Source: Hofstenia miamia
Taxonomy: Eukaryota; Xenacoelomorpha; Acoela
Assembly: GCA_004352715.1 (NCBI GenBank)
Contig: SCFE01000093.1
Span: 1,342,196 to 1,406,195, forward strand
Direction of reading: 5' to 3'
Length of the DNA: 64,000 nucleotides
A program made the position numbers and the translations under genes. Under the pieces are notes generated by a model that was not told the origin of the DNA, ran no database searches, and saw only the letters and a list, made by a program, of their open reading frames with translations. This document shows positions 35,667 to 45,069 of the stretch, piece by piece; positions within the stretch are counted from its first letter, which is position 1, and every line of letters starts with the position of its first letter.

Positions 35667-37436
35667 ATGTATATTCAACTTTGGAGAGATAAGTGTTGGT
35701 CAGGCAGTAGGCAAAAACACAAAATCGTCACAACAACTGACAAACCAGTCAAACTGCCAGTCAGAAGAGTACCCGAGCAGCTAAAGGAAGAATACAATCA
35801 GATACTAGAAGAACTAATTGACAATAAGATCATCCAGCTGAGTGAAAGCCCATATGCAGCACCAACCGTGTTTGTAAAGCAGGGAAATAAGTACTGACTA
35901 TGCATTGATTTCCATAAACTCAACAAGGTAACAAAGAAGGATTTGTACCCCTTACTGTGAATAGAAGTCATGCTCTACAAAGCCAGTAAACATAAATATT
36001 TCACAACTCTAGATTTATGTAAGGCCTATTGGCAAGTGAAAATGGAGGAAGAGGACATAGAAAAGACAGCATTCATAACCCCATACGGGCTGTACGAATG
36101 GATATATATGGCGTTCAGACTCTGCAATGCACCAGCAACGTTCCAGAGATACAAAACGAAGGTACTTAAGAACAAGACACATCAAATGGAAGAGGGAGTC
36201 GACGCCTATATAGATGACATCATAGTCACAAGTGACACAGTCCAAGAACATCTGGAAAAATTAGAAAGGACACTAACTATCTTGGAAAACGCGGGACTCT
36301 GAATTAACGGAAATAAGTGCGACATCCTGAAGGAAAAGATAGTGTTCCTTGGAAGAACGATAGAAAAAGGGAGGATATGCATGAAGGACAATGCCAGAGA
36401 GATGATCTGGAAGATAGAGAAACCAAATAATAAAAAGGATATACAGAGAATCATGGGATTTTTCAATTACTATGGAACCTTCATCCCAAACATAGCTGGA
36501 AAAACGGCAAAGATGACTCGATTGATGAGGAAGGCAGTTCCATTTGTATGGACGTGGCAAGAACAGGAGGAACTTGACAACATCAAGGAAGAGCTCGCGA
36601 AATTACCTTCCCTCAACACACCTGATTACAATGAGAAATTTATATTAGATTGCAACGCAAGTAAGGTGGCAATTGGAGCAACATTGGGCCAAATAAGAAA
36701 TGGGAAAGAAGTACCCATCCAGTTCTTCAGCCACAAGCTAAGGGCCAGCAAAGAGAACTACGGCTCCACTAAAGTAGAAATGCTCGTGCTGATTGAAAGC
36801 ATCAAAAAATTTCAACACTTCCTCATAGGAAGGGAGTTTAGAGTACAAACAGATAACAGCGGTCTGGCCTGGTTGAAAAAATTTTTGGGAGACAAATCCA
36901 GAATAGTGTCCCAGTGGATTGAGTATTTAAACAAATTCACATTTACAATTGAACACAGAAAAGGCACATTACACAACAACACGGATTTCTGGACATCACT
37001 CCCAGAGTACCAAAGAGATGCAACAAAAACAGATGGAGAAAAGAAGCAATTTCAGTTCCTGCTGCACACTGAATACGAGGGGCTGCCAGAGATAAATGTT
37101 GATAAGAAGGGTCAAGCAGTGCTACTGATACTCATAAGAGAGGAAATAACAGAACAAGAGATAGTGGACAAACAAAAAGACGATATAGTCCTAAGCGAGA
37201 TTATGAAAAAGATTAAAGAACTGCAAACAACATTATCTAAAATAACTGCAGGATATTATGAACATTACAAGTGGAAGATCAACAAGAATGGACTGCTATA
37301 TGTTGAAGCCAGAAATAACCAAATCACAATACTAGATTACTTCAAGAGGGAACTAATACGGAAGATCCATGAGAAGGGCCACTTAGGAATAACACAGACA
37401 GAGAAAACATTTAATGCTCGTTTCATAACAACAGAT
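35667..37436 (+). pseudogene. Reverse transcriptase and RNase H
   Basis: One continuous frame, broken only by TGA codons at 35895, 35958 and 36300. RT landmarks in order: PVRRVPEQLKEEYNQIL, LCIDF, YFTTLDLCKAYWQVKM, TAFITPYGLYEW, the catalytic YIDD (AYIDDIIV), and FLGRTIEKG. The RNase H domain follows, with FILDCNASKVAIGATL, SHKL, STKVEMLVLIESI and TDNSGLAWL. The Asp expected in the first RNase H motif (usually DAS) is Asn here (CNAS), so this copy would lack a catalytic residue even without the stops. It copies the element RNA into DNA in live relatives. Confidence 0.85.
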
Positions 37437-38447
37437 TAAACATAAGTCGTGGAAGACATCATTAACAAATGCACGACATGCCTCCTAAACAACAAACAGC
37501 ATTTTCCAACACAATGAGCACCACTAGAGAAAATCATCGCGACGCAACCCAATGAAATAGTTCACATAGATCTGGAGATGCTATCAAAAGACGCCGAAGG
37601 GTATCAGTACCTACTAGTAATGGTGGACAACTTCACCAAATATGCGAGAATGGTCCTGATGCAGAACACCACAGCAGAAACCACAGCTGAGCTAGTTTTA
37701 AAAGAATGGATATTGAGACTGGGACCAATGGAGACGATCATAACAGATAAAGGGCCTCAATTCGAAAGTGGACTTTTCCAAGAAATGGCAAAATTATTGG
37801 AAATCACAAGCGAACGGACAACTGCCTATCACCCTCAGGCAAACGGAGTGGTGGAGTGACTTAACTGAACATTGATTAAGCTGATTAGGGTGGCTACAAC
37901 ACGAATAGGAGGAAATAAATGGAGAGAGGTTATCGAAATGATCAAATACTATTACAACACCTCGGTACATGCAACAACTGGAGTATCACTGTTCAAAGCC
38001 ATGTTTAGGAGAGAGGCAACAACCCCGCTCTCAATGCAGTATACCAATTACAGTAGGAAATTGTATAATGCATACATACAACAACTAAGAAATCAGATCA
38101 CAGGAATTCATGAAATGATGTGTCACAACATAAAGAAGTCAGCAGTGAGACAACAATGCAATTACAATAAAAAAATCTATGGTCATGCACACAAAGTAGG
38201 TGACAAGGTATATGCGTTCACACCAATCAAACTCGTAGACACAAACCAAGTCCGGAAGTTGAAAACGGTATGGTCCGGCCCTCACATGATAACACAAACA
38301 TTACTGAAAAATGAGTACATGCTAGACAATGACAGACTTTTACATTTTCAAAACCTGAAGAGAGCAACAGCAGACATTGAGGAAACAAAGATAGATGACA
38401 ATGCCAAATTTAAAATATGCCGAATTAATGGCAATGAGATTATATAA
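37437..38447 (+). pseudogene. Integrase (DDE) with degraded zinc finger
   Basis: In the same frame as the RT. The N-terminal HHCC finger is split: the His pair (IHEKGHLG) lies just upstream at about 37365-37390, and the Cys pair (CTTC) at about 37471-37482, after two TAA codons (37437, 37443). The core shows D (VMVDNFTKYA), D (IITDKGPQFES) and E (QANGVVE), followed at once by TGA codons at 37857 and 37866. Another TGA is at 37515. The C-terminal part (KVGDKVYAF, VWSGPHMIT, LLHFQNLKRA) is the usual gypsy integrase tail. It inserts the DNA copy in live elements. No frameshift is needed from RT to here. Confidence 0.85.
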
Positions 38448-38450
38448 GAT

Positions 38451-38663
38451 ATGTATGATTTAGATAGTGTACATGAAGAAGAATTCGATGATGAATACAC
38501 AGCGGAAATCAGAGATGATGACCAAAGCCAAAGAATACTGCCTCAGAGGGCAGCAAGAAATAAACCTATATATGACCCTGAGACATGGGATATAAATTTA
38601 TTAACTGCATTTAGGAAATTAGAAGGAAATGATGCACCCACTGATGAGGAAGAGAGTGTGTAG
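38451..38663 (+). CDS. Acidic tail segment after integrase
   Basis: A short open stretch of about 70 codons, rich in Asp and Glu (DLDSVHEEEFDDEYTAEI, later DPETWDINLLTAF). It follows the integrase frame within a few bases and is probably the polyprotein's C-terminal tail after a stop or shift, not a separate gene. No domain is recognised. Confidence 0.4.
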   Translation: MYDLDSVHEEEFDDEYTAEIRDDDQSQRILPQRAARNKPIYDPETWDINLLTAFRKLEGNDAPTDEEESV

Positions 38664-39246
38664 AGCCAAGCAGTCAGATGGACTCTCAACAAAAAACAGG
38701 AGAAGAAGAGTACGAAGAAGTTCTCAAACTGGAAGTCAAATCGAGGGCAGAAGGGACAAGAACATAGAGCTGATGAATAGATGACGTAGAGTGAGACGTC
38801 GTCCTAGTAGTCCTCAAGGCTGATTCAAGGGCAGAGAGACCAACAGACAAATAGCCTCTCCCACCAGGGATCTGCACCACCAATTCAAGGGCACGCAGAA
38901 AACTGGTGCGCAGCACAATTTTCCTTCCCAAAGTCCACTATGCTGATTCAAGGGTGGTGAGACATGAGGAGTTCCAGGGGAAGGCGTAAGTGGTGGAAGA
39001 ACCATGGAGATATGAAAGCGATTCAAGGCTGACGTCATCTCATCCGGAACCACAGCTGGTCAAGTGCTGATATGAGTAATTGCGAGCTGATTCAAGGACG
39101 AAACAGTAGAAAATATCAGCACAGATTCACAGCCTTTGGACTGTGAACCGAGCACCAGTAAATTACCATTAAGGATGACCCAACTACACGCCTCCTCAGA
39201 AACAACATCAGAGAGAACTGTCAGATCAAAAGAAAGAGAAAAATGA
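38664..39246 (+). repeat. Spacer with recurrent ADSR-encoding motif
   Basis: The word GATTCAAGG (or AATTCAAGG) occurs at about 38821, 38882, 38944, 39020 and 39088. All five lie in the same reading frame, where they read as ADSRAER, NSRARRK, ADSRVVR, SDSRLTS and ADSRTKQ, spaced 20-26 codons apart. That frame has many stops. Similar words (NSRTCKG, ADSRASG, ADSNTLG) occur in one frame in the protease-RT spacer at about 35440-35550. The constant phase suggests an old coding repeat. Confidence 0.5.
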
Positions 39247-42233
39247 ATGTCAAAAATGGAGGGAGAAACATTACATCCTTATTTCATGGGAACCTCAAAG
39301 ATGCGCTACAATGCATTTGCAAAACTATTGCTGGAAACAAAATCCCATATATGAAAAGTCGCGAGAGTCAAAGGAAAGTTCCTACCAATTGTGCTCAATG
39401 CAAATAATAGACCAAAAGTGAACGTCATTATCAGTTATCCACAAGAAATGAATGAAATGCTAGAAAGGCCATATATGCGCAGTATGGTGCACGTCGTATT
39501 TGATGACACATTCATGCTGGACACAACACAGGAATAATGGCTTACAAAGATAAAATTGCTGAAATACCAGAAATAAATATGGATGCGGAAAACCTCATGA
39601 TTATACACATATTGAAACAAAAAGAGTACACAAAAACGTTAGAAAAGAAAGTGGACGACACAACAAGAATGGCGAGAGTACAAAACGTCAGAGTGGTACT
39701 AATAACAATTACAACAGAGGATGAGATTCCCGAACATCTAGAAAACGCATGCAGATTTGGTGAAAACATTTTCCCATGGGAGAAAACAGAGAAAATCACA
39801 ATGATCCCAGAATTAATACGTCTAGATTTGCAGATAGACTATTGGGCGCAGATCTACCAAATCATGGTAGACCCATGCATTGCAATTGATCTTTACAGAC
39901 AAACTAAAACGATAGAGATGACAACAGACATAGAAGGAAGTGAAAAAGTGAACACACTGTTCATAAAGTGCAGCCTTACACAATGACAGGACCACTTACA
40001 ACAGATTCAGACGATCTGGAGAAATATGAAGTTGCAACAAAAAGTAGAAGAAGGCTGGCCAGAGATAAGAATCAATGCACCATCCAGAAAATTCCATAAA
40101 TCAATAGAAATGGCGCTGACAGAAGTAAACAGAGCCTACAAATTAAACACGAAAAAAGATTTTAAACAATTGTTATTCGAGGAGAAAAACACACCAGAAA
40201 TACATTATAGAACCACAGCATGGATACTAGCCATATTTACAACAGAGGATGTAGAACTAAGACTCCCAATTTCACGACAAATCCGTCATAAAATAACAAA
40301 GTCAAAGAAGTACGAAATTGCAATATCCCCAATCAACACTCAGACAAAAAATTGGCTATTAAAAGGGCACACTGGAAAACTGGAGTCACCGAATCGAGCA
40401 GAAAAGCCAGTACAAGCAATGGAAAAAACACTAAGCAGAATGATAATGAAAGAAAATCCGCTGGGAAAAATATCAATAGTAAGCATTGCAAATAGAACGG
40501 GGATATGCCCCAGAGAGATCATCATATTCGATGAGCCGATGAAAAAGTATATGTGGGGAGCAACATCCGAGACACAGATGAAGCAACTCCAAAATCAGCC
40601 ATGGCTCACTACAAAGAAAATTATCAAGAGAAAACTAGCGAGCACAGCTGAAATCCGCAAAACACTAGTACAAAGGAATGTGCAGAAAACATTAGACCAG
40701 GAGCTGGAACGCTATGAACGCGACAGCCCATGGTGCACATTTACCAAGATAATCCAAAGCACCAAAATGATGAAAAGAGGAGGTATTATGGAACTGGTAG
40801 CAGTCTGTGAAATGGTTATGAAATCCCAAGCAGAAATGCTAGAGGAAGAGCAACTACTAACATTGTCCAGATTACTACTATCCCCTAAGACACAACAAAC
40901 AATTGACAGAATAAACATCAAAAAGTGGGGAGAAATTAGTCCAGCTAAAACAATTGAATGGATAGACACAGAGAATGATCGTTTCCTGGTCGAAATTAAG
41001 ATCACAAAAGAATCAAAAGATATAAAAGAGAGAAACTTGCAGTGCATTAAAGAACAACAAATGGTGGTGACGATGAAACTCATGTTCACCAAAGCCTTTA
41101 TACAAACAGAACTGGAAGAAATGTTGAGACCGTACAACCAGCTGGCTATAGACATTGAATGTATCACTTCAAAAGTAGAAATTACAAAAAGTAGAACTAC
41201 AAGTAAAACTAAGTCAAAGGGGACTCACTCAGGCTTTTTGGGACACAATTCCCGAAGCAAAGATGAACTACCCCACTACCATCAGTCTAGCCACAGCACC
41301 AACAACTGAAGGATTGTACCAGCACATAGAAAAAGAAATAGAAACGAAACTTTTGATCTGCACACCACCAGAGACCTCCCACATTGGAGATTACCGAGAG
41401 ATGTTAAGGTTGCAAAGACATTCCTACACAAGTACAAGTCATATGTAAACAATAAAACAAAAGCAAGAGCCATAATAGAAAGAGATGACTACAAGAAATC
41501 AAAAGCAATACTGCTACAAAATGACAACAAGGAGAGGGTTTACATCAAAGGCACAATATCGCCAGACCAACTCTACACCCATGGTAAACCAATAGATGAA
41601 CAACTGCAAGATCTCCGAAAAGAAATCAAAGAACGGAATCCAAAAGCTATAATGTTATTCTCTGGAGTGAACAATATAGTCTGGACCAACATATGGGAGA
41701 AAAGATACCGCTATTATGATGTTACCAAGAGGGTCGAAATCGTCACTATGATGAGATTAAACAAAAATGATCCCAACACAATCACAGAAGAAGAAGTAAG
41801 AAATAATATAAGTTTCTTCTATAAGGATGTGGCAAATACTCACAGTTTATGGAAAGTTTTCATGTTCTTCTATCCTGACAACCAAATTAGAGAAGATCTA
41901 GCACACATGAGCAGAGCCAATGCGCAGATGATGCTTATAATCAGCATTAAAGGAATACAACTATATCAGAAATATTACATCTTTTCACAAAAAATAAATG
42001 AACTCAGAGAGATAAAGCTGATAGCAGAAGATATCAGAGAAGCACATTTCCTGAAATATGCAAACATAGTAACAACAGAGAGAGAAGCAGTCTTGAAGAT
42101 GACAAAAAAAATAGAATTCGTGAAAACAATGTGGTCCAATCAGCAGGCAGAAATGATAATTCAAAAGGCGGACACTCTGGTTTACGGAGAGAGAGCTGTG
42201 CTAAAAATAACACAAGCTGAGGGGGGCGTGTAG
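39247..42233 (+). pseudogene. Large unknown third gene of the retroelement
   Basis: Begins in one frame at about 39247 (YPQEMNEMLERPYMRSMV region), shifts near 39510-39535, then runs in a single frame from 39537 to 42233, broken only by TGA at 39984 and 41307. Altogether it is about 990 codons. Segments: 39537-39983, 40026-41306 and about 41310-42233. It is highly charged and Lys/Glu/Thr-rich, with no signal peptide, no membrane anchor and no Cys pattern of an envelope protein. The stop (TAG at 42231) lies inside the LTR, so the polypurine tract encodes its last residues. I do not recognise the family. A chromatin or RNA-binding role would be a guess. Its conservation as an open frame, apart from two TGA codons and one shift, implies it was functional. 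Confidence 0.7.
42219..42228 (+). other. Polypurine tract
   Basis: GAGGGGGGCG sits directly before TGTAGC at 42229, the position of the plus-strand primer before a 3' LTR. It fixes the right repeat as a 3' LTR in plus orientation. Confidence 0.75.
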
Positions 42234-42712
42234 CATCATCCAAATAAATAGAAATAAGCTGCAAACATCACAGAAGATACTAAGATCAAAAAGAAATGAT
42301 GAAAAAATATTATGATTAGATCAAGTGTGATTATTTCAGATTTATTTGTATATTGCAACCAAGAAAATAACATGTGTCAAAAAAGAGATAATTGTATCTG
42401 TCAATAAAAACATTTTTGAACAAATGTTGCTTACATTATTTTTAGCCGCCATCTTGGCAGAAGTTTAAATTTGAATCGACAGGTACTTCTCTTGAAATTA
42501 CTATAAATACAATTAAAACTATTGTAAGAGTTGATAAAGAATTTTACTGAGAATTCTTATTTATCATCTCATTAACGGTTTGAATATTTAATACAATGTC
42601 GAGCTAATCCAGCAGTGTTTAGTAGTGGTCTGGATACATCACAGGGAACGATTCTAGGGTCTCTGTGCCAGATAACGAAATTGCACTTAGGTTAAGGATA
42701 GGGGTTTTTCTC
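42229..42712 (+). repeat. 3' LTR-like terminal repeat
   Basis: Starts TGTAGCATCATCC right after the polypurine tract and contains a TATA-like ACTATAAATAC at about 42500. It matches 32951-33431 in inverted orientation. The outer end is uncertain: similarity with the left copy continues at least to GCACTTAGGTTAAGG (about 42687-42701), beyond which the left side is in the gap. Confidence 0.8.
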
Positions 42713-43010
42713 TCGATTAGTCGACTATCGTTTCATCTCTACATGTATTAGATAAATCAATTGTCAACAAACGGTTGGATGACCGAACTCTAGGAATTAT
42801 ATTATTATTATTTTATATCCAAATTAATGACCCATAATCGACCGATATAATGACCGTACATGTAGTAAATTGTAAATGTAGGTTAGGAAGTTGTTCGAAC
42901 TAAATATATTTAAACAAGCCAATATATTTTGGTAATGGCTACATGTAATATTAAATGAACAACTAGTAACAAGTCAGGTTGTGATTAGAAACAACACTTT
43001 CACACAATAG
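42713..43010. other. No gene recognised
   Basis: About 300 bases of AT-rich DNA between the retroelement and a possible solo LTR. Neither a Polinton terminal repeat nor a target duplication was recognised here. Confidence 0.35.
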
Positions 43011-43352
43011 AGTTTAAATCAAGTTGTGTCATGCCTTGAGTAAGCACTGAGCTAATGTAGGGTACACATAAGCTATCTTGATTGAGCTGAGAAGTGGCAC
43101 TCAAGTCTTGGATCAAATGGTGATGCTGGATGTGGAGATCTGCTTCAGGCAGATGCCCACAGGAAGATTGTTATGGAGGTTACAGCATGGCTTCGTCACC
43201 TAAAGAGTGAACAGTTAATTAAGGTTATGTAAGATAACAGAAGAAACTTGTCAAGCAGTAACAAAGAGTAAATCCCTACCCGCAGTAACACAGTCAAATG
43301 TTATAAAGTAACAATGAATAAACAGTGATGATGCCTGGTAGAGGATGTTACA
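43011..43352 (-). repeat. Possible solo LTR of another gypsy-type element
   Basis: On the minus strand the block starts TGTAACATCCTCTACCAGG at about 43352, a typical Ty3/gypsy LTR opening that resembles the TGTAGCATC tip of the neighbouring element. It is less AT-rich than its surroundings and has no coding frame. It begins exactly where the capsid-type frame of the Polinton breaks off. The other end and a 5-bp duplication were not found. Confidence 0.35.
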
Positions 43353-43661
43353 CTATTGATTTTATGACCATTTGCTACCATTTCATTGTTTATATATGCT
43401 GATATATCTTTGTACTGATAAATACCATCAGGAAATGTAGCTTGTGTCCATGTAAGACCCTCATCATGGGAATATTGAATTTTGTTGTTTTTATAGTCTC
43501 AGAAGTATTGTACCAAGAAGATGACATATTTTTTTGATCTAGGCAAATTTAATGTGGTTGTTTGTGCAATCTTATATGACTTTCAAATTTTCTGTGAAAT
43601 CAGAAGGTTTACCTACAACATTTGCATAATTTGAATTTATAAATAGAGGAATTTCAGTCAT
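43353..43661 (-). pseudogene. Polinton virion-protein gene fragment (5' part only)
   Basis: The minus-strand ATG at 43659-43661 opens MTEIPLFINSNYANVVGKPS. A frame change near 43575 and a stop near 43500 follow, then further recognisable sequence (KNNKIQYSHDEGLTWTQATF, then a Pro-Asp-Gly-Ile-Tyr turn) until about 43353, where it stops at the putative LTR. The pattern, in particular the FPDGIY-type word after a TW-containing strand, is one I associate with capsid-type proteins of animal Polintons. Whether it is the major capsid or the penton protein I cannot say. Only about the first 100 codons remain, so this copy cannot make the protein. Its ATG follows the shared promoter signature at 43671-43700. 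Confidence 0.5.
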
Positions 43662-43702
43662 ATCTACTACTATATAAAGAAAAAAGAAAATCTTTTTTCC
43701 AA
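43662..43702 (-). promoter_or_regulatory. Polinton promoter signature, capsid-type gene
   Basis: On the minus strand GATTTTCTTTTTTCTTTATATA is followed by nine bases and the ATG at 43661. It contains the dyad GAAAAAAGA-TTT-TCTTTTTTC also seen at 44966-45066. It overlaps the end of the upstream coiled-coil gene. Confidence 0.6.
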
Positions 43703-43703
43703 A

Positions 43704-44205
43704 TTAATTTTGAAAATTATTGTAAAAATTCTTAACATCACCTTTAGTAATAGTTTTTAATTTTAATAATTCATCAATTAACTGAATAATTTCATTATAA
43801 ATTTGAGCACTATCATTTACAGCATTTTTAGAAGAAGTAAGTAATTCTAAGCAATCCATTAATTGTGATGGATCATTGTAGTACAAAACAAAATTGGTTT
43901 CAAGTTGTAAGATTATATGGCTTCCAATCCTCTATTGCATCTTGTAATTGCCTTTGATTTTTTCTCATTTGAACTAATTCATTTGTTTGATCCCTTAGAT
44001 TTTCTTTAATGACATTTGTTTGATCTTTTAATAGATCTCCTTGATCTGAAATAGTTTTTGTAATAGGTTTGTATGTTTCTTGTAAGTTGTACTGAACTTC
44101 ATTTTGTTGGTTAATGTAGTCACGTTTTTGTTGTAAAATCTTTTTTTCTTGCTTACTGACTTCATCTTCAAGATTTACTAGTTTTCTATATTCATCATAA
44201 TCCAT
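43704..44205 (-). pseudogene. Polinton coiled-coil protein, one frameshift
   Basis: From ATG at 44205 the minus strand reads a 101-codon frame that is nearly all charged helix (LEDEVSKQEKKILQQKRDYI and onward, with repeated DQT/LRDQTNE words), strongly predicted coiled coil. It closes at 43900, but the next frame resumes within a few codons near 43915-43886 and runs to 43704 (QLMDCLELLTSSKNAVNDSA onward), also helical. One small indel therefore probably split a protein of about 165 residues. It lies between the ATPase and the capsid-type gene on the same strand, so a virion or scaffold role is plausible. No named family is recognised. Confidence 0.6.
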
Positions 44206-44226
44206 TATTATATAATTATTTTAGAA
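44206..44226 (-). promoter_or_regulatory. Polinton promoter signature, coiled-coil gene
   Basis: Minus strand TTTTCTAAAATAATTATATAATA directly before the ATG at 44205, matching the TTTTCTA-spacer-TTATATA pattern. Confidence 0.6.
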
Positions 44227-44239
44227 AATATTTTTCATA

Positions 44240-44295
44240 CAATACAGGACATGTTGTCCCTTTGCTATTGCAATACAGGACATGTTGTCCCTTAA
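44240..44295. repeat. Twin near-palindromic GGACATGTTGTCC repeats
   Basis: CAATACAGGACATGTTGTCCCTT occurs twice in tandem (about 44241-44263 and 44270-44294), each with a near-palindromic core. A third, partial AAAGGACA word follows. It lies between the ATPase stop and the coiled-coil start, so it may be an operator-like or termination site. Confidence 0.6.
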
Positions 44296-44329
44296 CTATT
44301 AATATAAAGGACACTTTGCTGTGTGCTCA

Positions 44330-44965
44330 TTACAAAGTTTCATTAAAGTTTTTATGTACTGTCTTCTTTTCTTTGTTCACAAAAAGAAAGTCATAATTAG
44401 ACAAACTTTCAAAAAGGTCTGGATTAAAAGAATTATCCTTAGCAATTGAATTTTTATCACGATTATCAACAGGAGTGTATAAAACCATGTGTGTACAATT
44501 TGTCCTTATTTTCTTTGGAACATTGTAATATGATTGTGAAATATAGATTGCTGATATGTTATGATGACGACCATCAGTGAAATGATTTGCAATTTTATTC
44601 TGTGTCTTTTCTGGGGCATTTACAAGGTCATCAAAGATAACTATTTTTCTACCTCCTGTTGTTGAATACTCATTAGTGTTTTTTAGAAATTCTTCTGGTA
44701 ATATTTCCAAAACACTATAACCTACTTGATTTGATATGCTTTTCATTATCTTAATTAGATTTTGTATTTTTTCTTGATGAAAATTTGGAGTATAGATGTA
44801 TAATTTATCATAATATATAAGAGGTCTTAAAATCATATCCATTAATAAATTAGTTTTTCCACATCCTGATTTTCCACATATAAGCATTCTAAAGTCTTCT
44901 GGTAAGAAATCTACTGGTGATTTGTCATTTTTCACTTTTGGAGTATCATAATTAATAATCTTCAT
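44330..44965 (-). CDS. Polinton genome-packaging ATPase (A32/FtsK-HerA type)
   Basis: An intact 211-codon frame. Walker A is GKSGCGKT at residues 31-38, Walker B is IVIFDD at 108-113, and the characteristic downstream block HFTDGRHHNISAIYISQSYY spans about 128-147. This matches the vaccinia A32-like branch of the HerA/FtsK superfamily, which pumps DNA into capsids using ATP. The length is usual for Polintons. It is the first gene leftward from the divergent promoter at 44966-45069, with the PLA2-like gene going the other way. No break is visible, unlike the polymerase. Confidence 0.92.
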   Translation of the reverse strand: MKIINYDTPKVKNDKSPVDFLPEDFRMLICGKSGCGKTNLLMDMILRPLIYYDKLYIYTPNFHQEKIQNLIKIMKSISNQVGYSVLEILPEEFLKNTNEYSTTGGRKIVIFDDLVNAPEKTQNKIANHFTDGRHHNISAIYISQSYYNVPKKIRTNCTHMVLYTPVDNRDKNSIAKDNSFNPDLFESLSNYDFLFVNKEKKTVHKNFNETL

Positions 44966-45069
44966 TATATAAGGAAAAAAGAAAATCTTTTTTCACTTCC
45001 TATCCCTTTTAAGTAAGGGTGAAATTACCTGTCCTGGGAAAAAAGATTTTCTTTTTTCCTTATATAAAG
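44966..45069. promoter_or_regulatory. Divergent promoter with perfect 29-bp inverted repeat
   Basis: TATATAAGGAAAAAAGAAAA with its continuation (44966-44994) is the exact reverse complement of 45038-45066. Each arm places TTATATA against an ATG (44965 minus, 45070 plus) and contains the dyad GAAAAAAGA-TTT-TCTTTTTTC. The 43-bp centre separates the ATPase and PLA2-like genes. Confidence 0.8.

Larger units (their letters stand above)
32951..42712 (+). mobile_element. Ty3/gypsy-type retroelement with inverted terminal repeats
   Basis: Gene order gag, aspartic protease, reverse transcriptase, RNase H, integrase is that of Ty3/gypsy elements, followed by an extra gene of about 3 kb. The two terminal repeats of about 480 bp are reverse complements of one another, not direct LTRs. 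The plus-oriented right copy follows a polypurine tract, as a 3' LTR should, whereas the left copy is reversed with its U3 tip joined to gag. The internal genes are decayed, mostly by in-frame TGA codons. Confidence 0.85.

Noticed and set aside
33670-41309. UGA reassigned as a sense codon
   Set aside because: The host-type and Polinton frames use TGA as an ordinary stop, and the in-frame TGA codons fall where Arg is expected, which fits CGA decay better than recoding.
39247-42233. Retroviral envelope gene
   Set aside because: It lies in the right position, but has no signal peptide, fusion peptide, membrane anchor or Cys-rich ectodomain.
32951-42712. DIRS-type retroelement
   Set aside because: Inverted ends suggest DIRS, but the element encodes a DDE integrase and an aspartic protease and no tyrosine recombinase, and it has a polypurine tract at the right LTR.
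42713-43352. Polinton left terminal inverted repeat
   Set aside because: No segment here matches the reverse complement of the sequence after the 239-bp array or elsewhere near the right end.
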